From: Trichoplax adhaerens | Lineage: Eukaryota; Placozoa; Uniplacotomia; Trichoplacea; Trichoplacidae | Direction of reading: 5' to 3' | Assembly (NCBI RefSeq): GCF_000150275.1 | Contig: NW_002060944.1 | Location: 1,683,306-1,747,305 of the forward strand | DNA: 64,000 nucleotides | In this document: piece after piece, positions 37,347-50,600 of the stretch | Layout: each line of letters opens with the position of its first letter | How positions within the stretch are numbered: the first letter of the stretch is position 1 | Program-made: the position numbers and the translations under genes | Notes under the pieces: generated by a model | Told to the model about the DNA's origin: nothing | Seen by the model: the letters and a program-made list of their open reading frames with translations, nothing else | Databases searched by the model: none

Positions 37347-38385
37347 TTCTTGACTAGTAACTACCCCTTGAGTTGATAAGCAGCGTTTAAGCTGTAACAC
37401 TGACTTCATCGAAGAATACGAAGTATTCATAAGTAATAATTAATTATAGTTCATACAAGAATATTTTTGTTATAATGGCGAAAATTTGATTTCAAATGTT
37501 TTGGACATTATTAACAGAGTGCAGTGCTCATAAATGCCAAACGGATTGGTACTGAATCTGCGTACTACAGTATGTTGCTGTATTGAAAATGTGATGGTGA
37601 ATTGCGCAGTGTACAGTACGGTTTCAGATATGCAAAATAGTCAAAATGGCCCAAGAAAAGGTCAAGTACTGTAATTGTTTGCATTTTTAGAAAAGTACGA
37701 GCAAGTACAGTACTATGTACCGTACTATAGTAGTACTGTACTGTACACTGTACACTGTACAGTACAGTACGGTGTGATAACAATACAGTACAGTACAATA
37801 CACGTTAAATCAGATGCAGTACTGTACACTGAGTGTGCGCTGTACAGTACAGTACAGTTAAAGTGAATTGATAGGCGCCGTACTATAAAGTACTGACAGT
37901 ACAGTACAGTATTTGAACGCGAGTATAATCATGTCATCATTTTTAGTATTCTGTACTGTACACACTGAGTGTCCAGTATTGAACGACCGTTACCAGTCGC
38001 TCTTTCCTTTCAGTTCGACTTGCTAGAACTCAAGTTACTGTGGAAGTCCCGAGCAGACGTGTACAAGTACTGTACTGTACTGCACTGTACTGTACTGTAG
38101 TGTACTGTCTGATACTCATACTGTATCATTATTTACTTGTATTTTCTTTTACTGTATTTATATCGGTTAAAAGACTACTGTATAAATCATACGAAGTAGA
38201 GCACTCGTATAAAAATATGTGTCGCTAAAAAATTATTGTCATTCACTTCACCTATATTTCGTGATCGCGTACTTTTAAAGGCTTAAAAAGAAGTCAAAAA
38301 TTGTGTTATATTGCAAGCGTACTGAGAACGCCTTGGTTGAAAGAAAGAAACATAACTGTATGATGGTAATGTGCTGACTGTTAGG
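37347..38385. promoter_or_regulatory. Shared intergenic promoter region of STK19 and MGRN1
   Basis: 1,039 bp separate the start codons of two divergently transcribed conserved genes, so both promoters must lie here. No TATA box is evident at either edge. The middle is filled with TGTACAG/TACTGTA palindromes (listed separately). Confidence 0.5.
37590..38110. repeat. Palindromic TAC-TGTACAG-type repeat cluster
   Basis: Short overlapping units TACTGTA, TGTACAG and GTACAGTAC recur dozens of times, in clusters near 37600-37620, 37690-37800, 37820-37905 and 38060-38110. Because the unit is self-complementary, either strand of RNA could form many alternative hairpins. It lies between STK19 and MGRN1 start codons. 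Confidence 0.8.
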
Positions 38386-41300
38386 ATGGGAATCTTACAA
38401 AGTCGCCCGATTAGCCAAGACGAAGAAGCCAACCAAGGAGGCAATCGACTAAATAAATCGAACTCTGGATCAGGTACGTTAGTCGAGATTCTTTATTACG
38501 AACGCACCTATGTTTTAAATCTAGATACCTAATAAAGAACATTAGTGTTCCTCTGTTCCTGATAACTTTACCCTGCTATAAATTTAAAAATTTTAATCCA
38601 TAAAATATTATTCCTAACCAAGAAAAATACGGTGGAGTACAGTAAACGAATATGTACTAGCAATGGAGCATTATCAGCATAGTACAGTACAGTATAGACA
38701 ATATTTAGCAAACGTTCTGTACAAAGCATAGAAAACGCTACATTAATTAAAATGATGTACTAATATTATAAATTGTAACAAAATGCTGATCACCATTTTT
38801 TCATTCGAAATTATGATGCTGCACATTACTGTATTGTCTACGTTAGAGACTGTAATTAGTATTGCAAATCGACGTCTAGTAACTCGATGATGGGCCTCCA
38901 CGAGCCAGTTGCCATATCACATAAATTATGTTTGAGTCTTTTCGAGTTAAAGTTATATTTATTTACTGTCAATTAATCTAATCTCCGTTTGTTCATAATA
39001 GTTAAAAGCATTCAATATGTACAGTACATGTAGTACTGGATTGAGCGATACTGGTTAATTGCTATACTGGATAGTGTACAGTTATACAGTACAGTGCATA
39101 CCGTGCATATACAGTACGTGTTTTGGTACCATACTGTAAAATGTGTAAATTACTTTATACTGTACTGTATTGTACACTACATACAGTACAGTAGTCGTAC
39201 ACCTTCGCACTGTACAAAAATGCAGCAACAATATTTTTATCGTTGTACGTCGTGATTTACAAATTACAGTCAAAGATATTACAGTATTTTAGATATCAGG
39301 TATTAGAACTGCAGTATTCATCATCGCTAACAAACCTTTTTTGTATCAACTAGGATGTTACTTTGGCAACCATTTCGTACTAGGTGGAGAAAGATTCGAA
39401 ACTAATCAGCCTGAAGGTTTCCTTTTTGGAAATTCCAACGATCTAAGATTCTTGGGAAATCATCCTACTCCGGTATGCTTAAATTGAAATATTTACTTGT
39501 ATACTTAATTTATATCTGTTCAGCTCTGTCAAGGAATTTCGTTCTTCTAACTCTCTAGTTTCTATGTAGTAAGTATTGTTAATAGATGACAGGCTGCAAT
39601 ACAGATTTCACTATTCCGAATTAACGACAAATATATATATACACAAAATTCTCTAGTTTCCTTATCGCGTTCCGAAATCTAATGAACCAAATAAAGCCCT
39701 ACGAAGTTTAATACATGTCAGGAAGGATTCTTTAAAATTAAGCAGGTAGGACAGTGTTAGATCAATATTTGCTATTGATTTATAGCCCCCCGTAAAAGGT
39801 CTTTGATAATTTCTTGGTAGTTTTGACTTGACGATATAGTTTTAGTATAATGTACGAAGGAAAGATCTCAACTTCATTGTAAAGTTGATAAATTAAGTAT
39901 ATGATAAGAATTTCTAGATACTGAACTCTAATTCCGAAACTGATAGTATCGTTAGTAGCCTTTAGTGATATTAAGCGGTTTAGCTAAATTTTATCTATTA
40001 ATAAAACATTAATCTTCGTTAATTTTTAGATGCACAGAGACAGATAGGGATCAAAATAACAGATACCACCTTGAATTTACCTTCGATGCTGATATCAATT
40101 GCGCGATTAGAATTTTTTACATCGCAAAAGAGGAAATATCTAATGGAAATCTGATGTAATTTTTAGCCTATACTACCATACCTTCGCATATATTATTTAA
40201 TTAATACTAATCTAAATTTATTATGGGTGATACACAGATACACACCGAAATCTCAAAATTTGGCGTCTCCCAAGTTTTACTATGAAAAGGGATCGAATCA
40301 ACATTTTAATCAGTCTAGAAAACATTCTATCAATCTTCATGATCTCGAAAATGATGAGGTAACTACCGTAATTGTGTCGACATGGCTACTGCTGTACTTG
40401 CAGTCATATACAACATTGGATTAACACGCGCGCTATTTTTACTTCAAATAGCTTACTGTTTCAATACCCATGGGCGACAAAGGGAATATCGTCTATCCTG
40501 TAGTTATTCAAATAGATTCTGACGACAATGAAGGTAAAATTAATGGCTACTAGAAATGATAAATACATTTTCATCTTGAGTGTTATTCAACAATGGTGTA
40601 CTACACCATTGTATGGTTAGGCTTAGTTTATATCTGTTAGATAGCAATGATATTGTTTGTATTTTATAGACCTTGTTAATCATTCTCAAGTGACGTTTGC
40701 AACTTTTGAGAAAGTAAGTTTTTAATAAATTAGCTATGATAAATCTAGCTTTGTAAAATTTTTATCTCTTCGTGAATTCTCAATATCTTGCTATTTGAAA
40801 TAGCTCCAAGGCGACATATATACTGTGAAGCCCCTGAAACAGAAGCAGATGGTAAGTTATTAAATGTAAATTTACTTGTTTTGATGTTTAAAAATTGTAT
40901 ATCAGTTTACGTAAGCTGGTAAGCCCTTGTCTACCATATGTGTATTAAAATTCATCAGTCCATACCGAACATGTCAAATTAAAAGTTTTGTTATAACAGG
41001 TTGATGGAATTTGGTTCTTAATCCAAGAAATTTACGGCATAGAGAATAAAAATATTCGTGAGGATGAGGAAACCGGAGATGCTACGGGTGATCAAATAGA
41101 CGATGCGTCCGATGATTGTGTCGTTTGCTTAAGCAAGAAAAGAAATACAATCATTCTTCCTTGTAGACACCTGTGTTTATGTAGTGAATGTGGTAAATAA
41201 ATTTCACGACAATTCGTGTATAGAATGTAAAGGAATCTGATAGTATGCTAATGAACAATTTGCCGTCTATCCCATAATAGCTGATTCTCTACGTTACCAG

Positions 41301-44103
41301 TCTAACAATTGTCCAATTTGCCGATCACGTAAGTAATTGCTTTATTTGAAATATCACTTAACTCTGAAATTAGTTAATTGACAATAATTTAATGTACACG
41401 ATTATCGTAAATATTTTCGCATAGCATTTCGGGCATTACTTGGCATTCAGGCTTATCGCCACAAAAGTGAAATTAAGAATAAGCAGGTTCGCTTACATCA
41501 ACCTTACTTAGCTCCTAATTCTGTGCTAGTAGCATGCTAGTTTATAACCTAATACTGCTTTAAACCAAATTTACAACGCTAGAAATCTCGTAATAATCGC
41601 AATGGATTCGAACCTACCCCATTAGTTGAGATTTTAAATGGCTCAAAAGCAACGAAATCAAATGGTAAGACTTTAATAGCGATTTTACGTCATCATCTTA
41701 ATTGGGATAATAAATGTAATAGTACAACCATTTCACGACAAATAGGTACCCGAGTAACCGTGATTGACTCGAATTGTTCTACAGAACCTCGATTTTCAAG
41801 GTATGAGATATTGTGGTATTATAATTGGCAAAATTTAAAAAGGATTGATATGTAATTAATGCATCATTGATTTTCCGTTGATTATAACTAGCTTGACGCT
41901 AATCCAGTCCGTTGAGGAATCTACATCAGCAGACAATATTCAAACTGAATGCCTAACAGAAAGTAAAATAGAATCAGCTGGAAAGAAATACTCCACAACA
42001 GATTCTGCTATTTTAAGAAGTACCAGCAAGATTAGTATTACTGTTCCTCCTGATAAAGATACAAACTACAATGAAACTATCTTTCATAACACGAGTGAAG
42101 TATCAGAAAGAGAGGAACTTACTAATAGAGGCAGCTCGAGTGAGACTGGAAAGAGTAAAAGTAAATATCGCTCTACGGAGCTGAAAGGTAGGAATAGTAG
42201 TACAATTAAATATACTTGATAAAATACATTAAGTTATATTATTAAACTGATACTGTAAGCTCAACCCTATTGATCGTAACATGGAAGTTTTTGCATGAAC
42301 AATCTTTGCTTTATCATCTCATCTCTTTCGGAAACGAATTCTATGACTGATAATTAAGAAATCGCTTCTTATAGTAGACTTTTATCATATGTACAGCAAT
42401 GATAGAAGTTAAATTTAGAGTAAATTCTTTAAAGAAAATTTCAACAGTGTGAATAGCATATTTTTGCGAGACGTACCTATATATATGTTAGTAAAAATTA
42501 AAGCTTTCTGTTGAGATTTTCTCTACCACTAATAACAATGCATACCTAAGCCCAATCTCATCTTTGTAGTTATGTCATATTATCGCTTCCTGATATTTCA
42601 CGGAAGAGTGGAGAAAAAGAGGTTTGTTTACAGAGAATGGGGATTATCACAACGTACTACACGATTTGTTACGTAGGTCGTACGCTAATGAGAATACCTT
42701 TCTATATCACTTTGATCAACATGTTCAACTTGCTTATATGCGATTTTACAATGTACTACGAGGATTGAAATACTACATTACATTCATGTACTGAGTCACT
42801 TGTTAGGAAATTAAACGTGCATTCAGTACGGGTGTATCACCCCACGGGGATTAAAGTACGACAAATCTAGTAGCAACTACTGGCAAGACTGGTATGCGTG
42901 TATTTAGTTCCATGACTTCTTAAAAGAATGGCATCTGCATTTGTGATATCGTATTTAGCTGTAAGTTAATCACCGTATGTACGTACACAGTGGTTAATAT
43001 GAAAATTCCCAAGACCATGGCCATATCTGGGTCAACGCTGATTAATCAAGCATACATGCTAAGTAACTGTAGAAAAGTGCGCACAATATGCTTATTTTTC
43101 TTGAGTTTGAAATTAAAATTTTCATTTTACTGTATCTCTAAACTATTGTTGATTCTGTTAATGTAGTGCGTACAACTTGTCCCTATTACTAGCAGTAACA
43201 TTAGTACATTAGCGGTTAGAGCAATATCTTAAATTTGCAGCTATATTCCTAAACTTCATTATTTTTGGAAACTGTTTTTTTTTCACCGTGTATTATGAAT
43301 TTGCATGCAGTCAAGTAGCATTGCAAGTAATCGAAAGCATTTACTCCATTTATCAAAATTTGTACAACAGGCGATAGCAGACACCGAGGGAAAGCTAGCG
43401 AGGCCATCTCTAGACGTCACTCCACCGATGCCAATTTAGGAACTATTGATGCCGATTCGTCTTGGCAAGCTGCTGCTGTGACGCAAGTTATTGCCCCATT
43501 AGACATAACAAGCGAAAATACTAACGAAGGCTATTCATATAAGGTACCTCGATTTTGCTATTGTTGCCCATTCCTTCAACATAAATGAATTATTAATTAG
43601 TTCGCTGATACGGTATATTATAGGAAAATATCGATAACACTGAGGGTGCGCCATCAGCAATTGTAACTGTTCACGACTCTCCCAGATCTTATGATGGTAA
43701 TATTTAATCAAATTGACTATTACTACGCTTACCGCACTAAGATCTCTTCTAAATCATAGTGTATGTCCCAACAGATGAAACAGATTATAATTGCAGTACG
43801 CGATGCACTGTAAGTATATACTGTAACTAGTAGGTTACACATCAATCAATCCATTGATAGTCATTTCTGTATTTGGACATTAATCTCCTGATCTACAAAT
43901 TATATGCCATCTAGTCAGTAAATTGTTCGACGATCGATGTTGCATCGGATGGCACTTCAGATACTAATAGCGTAGACAGCGTCTTATCTGTTCAAAACAA
44001 TAACCTCCACTGCGGTAGGGCAGTCTCTGCCCCCGCTAGATCAAAGCCAACGACCATTCAGATACAATCAAGGAATACTGGTGGTGGTTCTTCAGAGGTA
44101 TAA
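38386..44103 (+). CDS. MGRN1: MGRN1/RNF157-type RING E3 ubiquitin ligase, 18 exons
   Basis: Exons: 38386-38473, 39354-39472, 39657-39745, 40030-40155, 40238-40358, 40452-40533, 40670-40713, 40804-40851, 41000-41192, 41281-41328, 41425-41486, 41583-41664, 41746-41800, 41892-42187, 43371-43543, 43624-43696, 43760-43809 and 43915-44103. The total is 1,938 nt, 645 residues. It starts MG, a likely N-myristoylation site. N-terminal blocks [38 protein letters not shown] and VKPLKQKQ match Mahogunin in order. The RING is C3HC5: C279, C282, C294, H296, C298, C300, C303, C314 and C317. It is followed by PFRALL. MGRN1 ubiquitinates TSG101 and, with MEGF8-type adaptors, lowers surface receptors such as Smoothened. 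The C-terminal third is Ser/Thr-rich and little conserved; I find no P(S/T)AP motif. Introns mostly run 80-300 nt; those after exons 1 and 14 are 880 and 1,183 nt. Confidence 0.94.
38990..39290. repeat. TACTGTA/TACAGTA heptamer cluster in MGRN1 intron 1
   Basis: At least six TACTGTA/TACAGTA or TGTACAG units occur between about 39018 and 39290, immediately before exon 2. They are of the same kind as the cluster upstream of the gene. Confidence 0.65.
40591..40611. repeat. 21-nt palindrome in an MGRN1 intron
   Basis: Two 10-nt arms (CAATGGTGTA and its complement) flank a single central C in the intron between exons 6 and 7. It may simply be chance; no function is assigned. Confidence 0.5.
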
Positions 44104-45026
44104 TTTATAAAGTAATGCTAATGAAATAATCGTATATCAATCAAAGTATTTACCTTGTGCATTTTAACTAAGAATTTAGATCTTAATGACCAGTTTTACT
44201 ATTTCTAAATGAGATTGCGCATATATAACCACGTTTAAATTTTATTTACTTATTTCGACTGATGTTAGTACTAGTAACTGTAAAATATACTATTATCAAC
44301 TTCTTTACTATTGTAAGATTATGTATGTGCTAGTTTTAATTTTATACTTATCATCGCAGCGATGATATGTTATGATTACAGATTACTGGTAATTGATATT
44401 TTATTGTTTTGCTCTGTGAATGTGTGAAAATCCATTAAGAATCTGGCGAATGTTGTATGTAATATACAAAATAGCAGTAAAGAACCTGCAATCTTTGCAG
44501 TTGGAAGTAATACTTTTGCTATAGTTAATAGGATATTACAAGATAATATCAAATTCTGTTATGCTGTAAGATGCTAGAAAATAAAAAAGCTTCAGAGTAC
44601 GTCACTAACGGTCATAAATATTATATTTTGCTTAATGCATACGTAATATTTGAAGCTAATACGTTACGATAGTTTTTATTTTATTTTTTTTTATTGCAAT
44701 TAATTACTAAAATATAGCAATCTCATCTAAATACACTTCTAGCAATAAATGCAAAAGTTAGACTATCAATGATGTAAAAACTTCTGTTCTTTGCAGTAAA
44801 ATCTAATTACACTATGTATTGATCCAACATCTTCTTACTACTTAAAAAACATCGAGCTAATATTAACAGTAATTACTTAAATAAACGATATTATTATTAA
44901 CGGATTTCAAGTAGATGGACATGTATGTAGGATGTAGAAACAGCATCAAAGTTTATTTAGTGTCAGGTCATTGAAGAAGTTCCCTAACAGAGCGATAGCA
45001 AATAAATACTTTGTAAACTCCATGAC
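44104..45026. other. Intergenic, convergent ends of MGRN1 and TEX47
   Basis: Tail-to-tail spacer of 923 bp. No coding exon is visible. It must hold both polyadenylation regions. Confidence 0.5.
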
Positions 45027-47674
45027 TTAGTTCGGCGGGAAAATACGTCGTGGCATAGGCCAAACAACCTCTAAGTGTAATCAAAAACGATTACGTATGA
45101 GCAAAATGTTACTACCCGTTTATGACTATTGTATAAGCTCATTGAATGGGGTAAAAATGCGACAGATTTTAGTTCACCTAATTCGTAACATGGACCTAGG
45201 TTAATGATGGTATAACTTACCCTCATCGAGAATAATATTTAGAGGAGCGTAATACTTCTCTTGATATTCTACAGCCCCACATAGCTCATTTGATCTTAGT
45301 AAAACTTCGATATCACCTAGATTTGACGTCATAACCGATATTTCAATATGTCGAAATCATAAAAAGAGCTTTTCATTCGAATCAATTTATGAAATGAAGT
45401 GTTCCTATCTGGCCGCATTAGCAATAATTTCTTACTTTGTGGGTATAAGTCGCCTGGAGATTTTTCAACCAGAACATCAATAGCTGAATGCAGATTGATC
45501 TGATTCAAAAAGAAATCAAGTACAGGATTTACTTACTTTATGTAAGAGCTATAGAATGTTTCTATCATATTCAAATAGCTAGATCATCTATAGTATTTAA
45601 AAATAATTTTAAATATGCCGACGGAATCATATAAAATACATTTGTCTTACTTCTGGAACTTTCACTAAATGTTTACTTAATTTTGTTATTGCTCTTAGGC
45701 ATTGTAGCACCTAATACAGAAAGATTTGTAGATATGTTATTAAATATAATTAAGATGTAATAATTCTCACGCAACATTATAACATTGAGGAACAATCATT
45801 CAAATTATTACAGTAACATCTAAAGAATTACGCAATATGTAGCAGATATAGTGGAATGGATAGAAATCCAGTTAAATTAATGCAATAATAGTAGAAGTAA
45901 GAAAACACGATCACATCACCGAACATTAGCAATGCAGAAATATAAAAATTTTAAATTAATTTATGCATTTATAAGTAAATTCTACGTTACTGTTTACAAA
46001 ATTATTGCTTCAAAGATCTTATTGCTTACCATCACATCTATAGGTTCATTAGAATTTGCATTAGCCAAGTCATTTACTTGAATTGCAGGCATTTCCAGTA
46101 TATGATAACTCCAGTACGAGAACATACGATTGCTTATATGATAACCGTTACGGAAAAATACGAATGTAAAGAATACATGATGTTATATTATAATTGTAAA
46201 TATCAAATATGCTGCGTTCTGACGGTAAAGTTGAATGTTATATCACATTTGTACACCAGTATTTGTCATTCATTAAACGCGTAGTAAGTAATTATTTTCT
46301 CGAATTGATAAGATACATCACTAATCAAGGTTAAAGCTTTCGTATTGCTAATCACGGCTCTATATTATGGTAATAAAAAATTAATCAGTTGTTAGTGCTG
46401 ATATAGTTTGAGCTCTTAATAAGTCATTTTAAAGCCTAAGATGCGATTACATCATACCTTTAGCTTAAGATATTTTATTAAGTATCAAAATTATTTTTAT
46501 CCTCGAAAATCGGTTAAATAATTAATTAATCATTTGTTCGAGAAATTTCTTACGTATTATTCGCTTCACTCAGCTCCTGTTCTTTGATGATATCATTTAG
46601 TGCTTCAGAAGATACCTAGAATATTAAAATGAAATAGCATATTATTCATAAAACTATATTTCACACTCAAAATTAAATTTTTAGTTTAAGAAAAGGCAAC
46701 TACCAATTTTTGTTACGATTTTGTATAAACATTTCAGCCAAACATTACTAAAGCACCGAAATAGCTTTCGATTACCTCAAGAATATGCATAACATGATAT
46801 GGGTAAACAAGTAATAATCCTGTTATACCATCGCCTTCAAAATCGGTTACGTATTTGCGGAATAGATTTTGAAAATAATCTAAGAATTGAATCATAATTA
46901 TGAAAATAAAGACGTTGTCATGGATTAAATCATCTGTAATTAGTATTAAGTTATTATAAATTATATAGTTACTCATTTGGGAGAAACAACCGATGGTTAA
47001 AGATACATATACCAGCAATGGTTGATAAACTTAAATGAATGAGAAATAACCAACTACAACTGCTAAAGTAGTAGCTCTAGGCAACTTATAAACTTTTTAA
47101 AACGCTAAAAATTGATTTCTTGCTAGTCATGAAGTTCTTAAAATGTACTTAATCTAAAATACCATAGGATAGCCCTAAAGCTAAATGTAGAGTAATCATT
47201 TATTAAGGAAGTAGAACATTTGTTTATTTACTTGCTCTTATAGTATCAAATGCAGTATACAAGCACTACTGGTACTTTTTGGGAAGTGCTTGCGCTGATA
47301 TTCCACTACTATTGTATGTATACGTATGAATACTTTTCTTAGTTACATACGGGGGTACTGGCCGTAATTGATAAACAATATTAAATTTACCTCCAATTTC
47401 TTTTTTGTTATTAACTGTAGGGGCAATTCTTGCAATGTAAATCAAACGATGTAATATTTGTCGCTAAAATTAGCAGTACAAGATTATAAGATTGCCAGTA
47501 AGCGCTACGGTATATCAGCTTTTATTTACAAAATTTTAAGGAATAACTAAGATATGAAAATTATTTTGGATCTACCTTGTTCACAATCTTGTTTTTTTCT
47601 GTAATGATGTCAAGAAGAGAAATATTGGGTGAATCATAAATAAGGGCACTGTCTGGTCGATGTATACTTGCCAT
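45027..47674 (-). CDS. TEX47: TEX47 orthologue (BLUF-like fold protein), nine or ten exons
   Basis: Minus-strand exons: 47674-47576, 47463-47391, 46879-46776, 46615-46554, 46132-46030, 45710-45651, 45499-45436, 45316-45221 and 45070-45027. Joined directly they total 705 nt (234 residues), all phases agreeing. Blocks in TEX47 order: HRLIYIARI, ITGLLLVYPYHVMHILE, NRMFSYW, EKSPGDLYP, VEYQEKYYAPLNIILDE and VVWPMPRRIF at the end. The GxTGLLL..P..xHxLE strand-helix is shared with BLUF flavoprotein folds, to which TEX47 is distantly related; no flavin-binding residues are claimed. In mammals the gene is testis-expressed and of unknown function. One strand expected between exons 4 and 5 is not covered by this joining. 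Codons for it (IKIILILN) lie at 46501-46474 after a good acceptor (TTTTCGAG), but no GT donor follows before a TAA; see findings. Confidence 0.88.
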
Positions 47675-50600
47675 TTCGCGAAATGATGAGATTTTGGATT
47701 ATGATTGACGCTGTACAATATAGTAATGGACAAATTATAAGTGTACGGTGTAAATTGTCGATTCTATCTGTGACCCCGCACAATGTACGTACAGTAAACA
47801 ATCAAATCATCGGTACTTTTTGTTATATAATATTGCAATTTATTGTCGTTGACTTGTCGGTGAGTTGTTGTACGGACCACTAGAAAGAGATCTCAGTCTC
47901 TTCTTGCGATTTTTGGTACTGCAATATTAAGCATAGTACACTACTCACTATTTGTGACATCATAGATCATCAGTAGTTCAGTACCGTTTATTGCGTGCTT
48001 TTCGGTAAGTAGTATTGTACCACGCGTGAGAAAAATTTTAACTGTACACTATAACGTAAGTTTCCTTTCATTGCCTTGACAACATAACAATAACCTTTCT
48101 TAAAGTTTCTTAACTCGCACAGTATATACTGCATACGTACTATACAGTATACACTACGAGTAATGTACTGCACATTATGACGATCGAAAACGAGATTAAG
48201 CCGGATACGGAAAAAAGAAATTGACAATCTAGCCTTCAACACTACAGTAGTAGCAATATTCGATGTATCTGATAGTATGGTTTATGGCATGTACACAATA
48301 TTGCATGCTCAAATTTTCAAAGCTTGCTTTGCTGCCGAATAGAATATTTTCGAAATCTACAGCTAGTATGGCCATTATGAACAATAAATAAAAAAGATAG
48401 AACTATACCTATAAATTCATGCCGTAAGATTATAACGTAGTTTACAGGAGCCCAGCTTTGCTAAAAAAAATAATGAACTATTTAATATGTCATAGATGGA
48501 GAGGAGCTAGACGGGTTGCCTGTCGAGTTTTAAAATTTTCTCTCTTTATTTCGCTAACGTCTGTATATCGTCATACAAATTCGATACTGCATAGAGTATT
48601 TACAGTAACGAAAAAGCTAATAAAAACAAAACTGCAAAAGCAGCCTCTTCGCCGTATACATATTCTAACATACGTACAGACCACAGTCGTACAGTACATT
48701 ACTAGTATGTAGATAAAAGCACAGATGTAGATAAGTCGTGCGGAATATATCAAGCATGTAGTTATATAATATTTGAAATTCTCCATATACTTTACACATG
48801 GTCCATGTAACGGGATAAAATAATCTACGACGTTGCAGAGTCACGGTGATGTTACAACGAACAAAACACGTATTTCACATGTATAGTAAATGTACAGTAA
48901 AATACTCTAACGAGTATTACCGCTGCTATATCACGTTTAAATTTATTAATAGGTCACTGTCTATTGCTCTTATTATCTCAGTCACAGTCGACTTTATGTA
49001 CTACATAGACAAGACGGTACGTTATAGGGCACTATAAGATCTGTCATCATCCACAATGGATATAATACATTTATAGTCCAACCACGCCGTAACTATTATT
49101 CTCTATTTTAGTACAGGTCTCATAAATTCTGAACAATCCAAAAACTGAATATTCATTCCTTTATAAATAGCAAGTCTATTGACATCTTAACAGCTCTAGT
49201 ACAATTACTGTACTTACACCAATTAAATGCTAGCTATATTTTATCATTTGTCGTTAATTCTGTTAATTTACGCATTTTATAAATTTTTAAGTCAAATCTT
49301 ACTTAATAGCCACTAATTGTTATTTGCATTATATAGGTGATCCAAATATTCTTAGGTTTTGATGCCCTTGTCGTATTTTACTCTTTTTGTAGTATATTAC
49401 TACTACGCGTATATCTCTACTTCGCTTCTAGCGGTTTCTCAGGACAAGGCCAGACAATATCTATCAATCAACAAATGTACGTCTAGTAAATTGTTCATTG
49501 CATTTCAATTTAAGAACTTTTAAGAAATATACATTTGTAGTAGTGATGATTAACTTATTATAAACTGGTACATTTTTTAAACAGAACTAATATAAGCGTT
49601 TATGCGAACAATCATGATATCTAAATTGTTTTATGATAATTAATATTGTAGACTAGACAGGATATCACATGAAATATATCCAATAAACTTATTTTAACTC
49701 TTTGTTACCACTGTCCAATGTTATATCGAAAATTTTCGAATTGCGAGATTGGTAGCTTAAAGCACTACACATATGAGGTGACCCTAATATGTATTTTAGG
49801 TACTCTATCCGAGCATGAAATTTTATGAGTTTAGAATATTAAAATAAATTTTATATTAGCAAAGAATTTCCATTTTTAGATCGAAGTATTATGTACCAGT
49901 AAATTATATAAGATTAATAATTATAATAAGGATACCTTGATCAATAAGTAAGTTAGGAACATTTTTCTGTAAATGTAAGAGTTCAGATGCCATGTTGCTC
50001 TAAACCGAAGACGATATCTGTTACGGAAGCTATCAATATCTATCGAAGTACACGGTCAATATACAGTATTCAAAATTTTTTGCCCATTAATCCTATAATT
50101 CTAAATAGGACCTGTACCTTTGGAATTTTTGATAAGTATCTTCCAATTTTTAGTAACGAGCTTATACATTCTAAGACCTAAGAAATTTGATCGTATGCCA
50201 TATTATTAACGCAGGAAAAACTGTTACAAGTCAAGCGGAGCCTAGTTCTTTATGCAAGAACATTATAGACCATCCCAGTTTGCGACAATGATCAACAAGA
50301 TATCGCTGAAACAGTTATACTGACCATACAAAAGCTGCTCTGACTATATCTAGTTAGCCATTGTTCCAACTGGGGTGGCTTAATAAACAATTTTCTACCG
50401 ATAAGTATTAATACCTCAATAATTTAGAATAAACGATAGATTCGAAGAACTACGCGTAAGTGATTAAATATATTGTTATGAATCATCTTACAATATCATC
50501 TACTGATGACGATGGCGATACATATTCACTACTTTCTAGAGGATTCACAATAATGTTGTGGCAGCTCCATTGAGAAAAAACTCGCTTATAGGTTTAGACA

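Noticed and set aside
37565-38228. Several overlapping open frames on both strands
   Set aside because: They are products of the TACTGTA/TGTACAG repeat, which lacks stops in some frames.
46078-46284. Plus-strand open frame of 68 codons
   Set aside because: It is antisense to TEX47 exon 5 (46132-46030), which has splice and homology support.
49372-49530. 52-codon plus-strand frame with a hydrophobic start
   Set aside because: No clear signal cleavage site, no family, no neighbouring exons; probably chance.
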